From: Aureisphaera galaxeae
GTDB taxonomy: Bacteria; Bacteroidota; Bacteroidia; Flavobacteriales; Flavobacteriaceae
Assembly: GCF_028561275.1 (NCBI RefSeq)
Contig: NZ_JAQQTF010000002.1
Coordinates: 1-64,000 of the forward strand
Direction of reading: 5' to 3'
Length of the DNA stretch: 64,000 nucleotides
Below the pieces are notes generated by a model. That model did no database searches and was not told the DNA's origin. It saw nothing but the letters and a program-made list of their open reading frames with translations. This document shows, piece by piece, positions 63,174 to 64,000 of the stretch (position 1 is its first letter; every line of letters starts with the position of its first letter). The translations under genes and the position numbers were made by a program.

Positions 63174-64000
63174 ATGAAAAAAATACTACTCTCCCTGGCA
63201 ATGGTATGGCTGTCCTATTCGGCCTTTGCCCAAATAACATTTACACCCACTATCCTCGATTCCGGAAACTCCGTAAGTGGTCCTACCGATATGGAACCAC
63301 AAGACTGGGATGGCGATGGAGATATCGATTTAATGGTGACTACCTCCGGATGGTTTCCCATAGACGGAAGGGTAACCCTCTACGTGAACGATGGTTCCGG
63401 AAACTTTACCCTTACTGTTGTAGACGATGATGCGACCTATACCGAAGGCGCATTTAATGTTCATGCAGTAGACCTGGACGAAGATGGCGACTTAGATGCA
63501 TTGGTAGCAGGGTTTCAGACAGATACATTTTTATGGTACGAAAATGATGGTGCCGCCAACTTTACACGCCATGTAGTAGATAACAATACAACGTATACCG
63601 AAGAAGCCATTGGCCTCAACGCGGGGGATTTAGATGGCGATGGTGATATTGATATTGCCGCAACGGCACAATGGGCAAATACATTGTTGGTGTATCTCAA
63701 TGATGGAAGTGAAAACTTTACCCGTTCCGTAATTGCCCAAGGAGTTACACCACTTACTGAAACGATAAAAACTGTTCAGGTAATTGATCTGGATGAGGAC
63801 GGAGATCTAGATCTCGTTACCACAGCCAGCGATGGGCATACGTTTGCTTGGTGGGAGAATGACGGAACCGCTTCTTTTACGTCTCACATCATCGCCCAAG
63901 GAATAGTGTCTTCCGACCCAGCTTTTGGTGCAGACGATGCATCTATAGAAGATATAGACGGCGATGGCGATTTGGATATCGCTGGTATAAGTTTTTTAAG
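63174..64000 (+). CDS. FG-GAP/VCBS-repeat secreted protein, N-terminal part
   Basis: 275 codons are visible before the window ends, with no stop. A signal peptide (MKKILLSLAMVWLSYSAFAQ) is followed by at least five calcium-loop repeats (DWDGDGDIDLMVT, DLDEDGDLDALVA, DLDGDGDIDIAAT, DLDEDGDLDLVTT, DIDGDGDLDIAGI), each separated by a WYENDG- or LYVNDGSGNF-type strand, as in a beta-propeller. A T9SS tail is expected but lies outside. The upstream neighbour is the TPR-LuxR regulator, 112 bases away. Confidence 0.9.
   Translation, partial: MKKILLSLAMVWLSYSAFAQITFTPTILDSGNSVSGPTDMEPQDWDGDGDIDLMVTTSGWFPIDGRVTLYVNDGSGNFTLTVVDDDATYTEGAFNVHAVDLDEDGDLDALVAGFQTDTFLWYENDGAANFTRHVVDNNTTYTEEAIGLNAGDLDGDGDIDIAATAQWANTLLVYLNDGSENFTRSVIAQGVTPLTETIKTVQVIDLDEDGDLDLVTTASDGHTFAWWENDGTASFTSHIIAQGIVSSDPAFGADDASIEDIDGDGDLDIAGISFL

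Noticed and set aside
63206-63430. Plus-strand open frame inside the start of the last FG-GAP gene
   Set aside because: It is in the wrong frame; the frame from 63174 has a signal peptide and calcium-loop repeats and stays open to the window end.

Overview
The window reads as the chromosome of a flavobacterium (Bacteroidota, most likely a marine Flavobacteriaceae). The evidence is a set of large secreted proteins ending in a type IX secretion (T9SS) type A sorting domain, HYR-, GEVED-, FG-GAP- and Rhs-type modules of Bacteroidota style, weak Shine-Dalgarno signals, a short-chain L-threonine dehydrogenase typical of the group, and a clustered hem operon. No phage, insertion sequence, integrase, rRNA or CRISPR array was seen. 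One tRNA gene, tRNA-Arg(CCT), is present. I do not assign a genus.

Layout. 1-3.1 kb: two T9SS cargo proteins, one a fragment and one an M43 metalloprotease. 3.1-9.6 kb: ordinary housekeeping and sensory genes (PolB-like exonuclease, serine hydrolase, Ogt, a TPR hybrid histidine kinase, a CNNM/CBS membrane protein, a DinB protein). 9.7-11.4 kb: a small acidic protein plus a secreted, probable outer-membrane protein. 11.4-20.9 kb: a ten-gene minus-strand operon, hemA-hemC-hemD-hemE-DUF6973-EI24-hemF-(TPR-AAA ATPase)-(TPR membrane protein)-hemB. Divergent from it are an AraC-type regulator, hemH and a MATE exporter. The heme path lacks hemL and a protoporphyrinogen oxidase here. 24.5-29 kb: M13 peptidase, small lipoprotein, L-threonine dehydrogenase, NTF2-like protein, tRNA-Arg.

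29.3-37.3 kb: a split Rhs/YD-repeat locus. It has a SpvB-like N-terminal protein, a DUF6443/Rhs-core protein with an unrecognised C-terminal tail, and a small two-helix membrane protein at its 3' end that could be the immunity gene. 37.3-40.9 kb: a NarL/DesK-type two-component pair with a membrane protein, a lipoprotein and a 97-residue orphan.

41-64 kb: an envelope and secretion region. It holds an FG-GAP T9SS protein, an ECF sigma factor with a TPR-bearing putative anti-sigma factor, a T9SS protein with three cohesin-like repeats, an exported TPR-CHAT peptidase with a C-terminal membrane anchor, a subtilisin-family lipoprotein, a membrane-bound AraC regulator, two HYR proteins carrying guest domains inside HYR loops, a TPR-LuxR-type membrane regulator and a second FG-GAP protein cut by the window end. 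The most interesting candidates for a new system are the exported CHAT protein with the S8 lipoprotein and ECF pair, the HYR guest-domain architecture, the shared CTATAG repeats in front of two secreted-protein genes, and the Rhs pair with its 3' membrane gene.
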